Shown in pieces: positions 63,629 through 64,000 of a stretch of DNA of 64,000 bases. Made by a program: the position numbers and the translations under genes. This DNA is from Aquabacterium sp. CECT 9606. GTDB lineage: Bacteria; Pseudomonadota; Gammaproteobacteria; Burkholderiales; Burkholderiaceae_C. Under the pieces are notes generated by a model. It did not search any database and had not been told where the DNA came from. It saw only the letters and a program-made list of their open reading frames with translations. The DNA lies in assembly GCF_918741295.1 (NCBI RefSeq), contig NZ_CAKKNB010000002.1, positions 744,001 to 808,000 on the forward strand, read 5' to 3'. Positions within the stretch are counted from its first letter, which is position 1, and the number at the start of each line of letters is the position of its first letter.

Positions 63629-64000
63629 ATGGACGACATCGTCAAGGCCGCTTTGAAGAAATGGCCCAATGTGCCCAACTGCCACGGCTGGCTGGGTCTG
63701 GATGCCCGGGGTGACTGGTACATGCGCGATGACCAGGCCCAGGCGGCCGGGCCATTTCCGCAAGTCAAGGGCAGCCGCATCACGCATGGCAAGTTGATCG
63801 ACTTCATCAACCGCAATTACGAGGCCGACGAGCACGGGGCCTGGTTCTTCCAGAATGGCCCGCAGCGGGTGTATCTGGAGCTGGAGGCCGCGCCTTGGGT
63901 GCTGGGCGTGCAGCGCGAGGGCGAGTCGTTCAAGGTGGACACGCACACTCGCCAGGTGGTCAGCGAGGTGCGCGGTGCCTGGTTGGACGAGCAGGGGCGC
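63629..64000 (+). CDS. conserved hypothetical protein (3' truncated)
   Basis: The first 124 residues of a protein that runs off the right edge. It begins M-D-D-I-V-K-A-A-L-K-K-W-P-N-V-P-N-C and has G-W-L-G-L-D-A-R-G near residue 20. It looks like a family I associate with Betaproteobacteria and DUF2946/DUF2944 labels, but I am not certain. No signal peptide is seen. It starts 19 bp after the hydrolase gene. Confidence 0.75.
   Translation, partial: MDDIVKAALKKWPNVPNCHGWLGLDARGDWYMRDDQAQAAGPFPQVKGSRITHGKLIDFINRNYEADEHGAWFFQNGPQRVYLELEAAPWVLGVQREGESFKVDTHTRQVVSEVRGAWLDEQGR

Overview
This window is high-GC chromosomal DNA from a betaproteobacterium of the order Burkholderiales, most likely a Comamonadaceae or Sphaerotilaceae-type genus such as the Aquabacterium, Rubrivivax or Leptothrix group. 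The inference rests on gene content and gene order: an exosortase B/EpsI exopolysaccharide locus, a DUF1840 protein, pilT and pilU separated by a cyclic-nucleotide-binding protein, ribosomal genes that begin at rplN, and promoters with TACAAT-type -10 boxes almost touching start codons. No phage, insertion sequence or CRISPR array was found.

Layout. (1) 1-4545: an ExbB-ExbD-ExbD-TonB energy-transduction operon that continues into an outer-membrane porin and a periplasmic coiled-coil protein. (2) 4548-25041: a roughly 20 kb exopolysaccharide region with seven glycosyltransferases, a WcaF-like acetyltransferase, a flippase, a candidate polymerase, GDP-mannose dehydratase, the EpsF/EpsG chain-length pair, and exosortase B with EpsI. 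The nine genes from epsF down to the polymerase candidate form one minus-strand operon in which most neighbours overlap by 4 bp. A DUF1800/DUF1501 export pair and a small membrane protein with a zinc-ribbon tail sit inside this region. (3) 25038-32654: DUF1840, a histidine phosphatase, and a complete TetR-regulated RND efflux system (adaptor, pump, outer-membrane channel) with an AcrR-type operator palindrome. (4) 32643-38804: sapC, ubiA, a hairpin-rich non-coding block, proC, a hybrid histidine kinase with its LuxR-type regulator, and a YggS-family PLP protein. (5) 38840-45155: pilT, a cNMP-binding protein, pilU, a beta-hydroxyacid dehydrogenase, then a BON lipoprotein, SIS protein and yraN divergent from rsmI, an order I know from E. 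coli. (6) 45333-49736: a secreted family I lipase with its foldase, tldD, and a PEP-CTERM protein, which is a candidate exosortase substrate. (7) 49964-59321: the spc and alpha ribosomal operons (rplN to rplQ, including secY, infA, rpmJ and rpoA). (8) 59518-64000: initiator tRNA-Met, ilvE, a zinc-finger protein, purU, an NTF2-like protein, a YheT-type hydrolase, and a truncated conserved hypothetical.

How the genes work together. EpsF/EpsG, the flippase and the polymerase candidate make a Wzx/Wzy-type polysaccharide pathway, while XrtB/EpsI process PEP-CTERM proteins that are thought to associate with such matrices; one such protein lies about 29 kb away in the window. The initiating phosphoglycosyltransferase, the outer-membrane exporter and the second enzyme of GDP-fucose synthesis are not in the window. 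The ribosomal block is cut by extra promoters and hairpins, so rplN, rpsD and possibly rplQ may be expressed partly independently.
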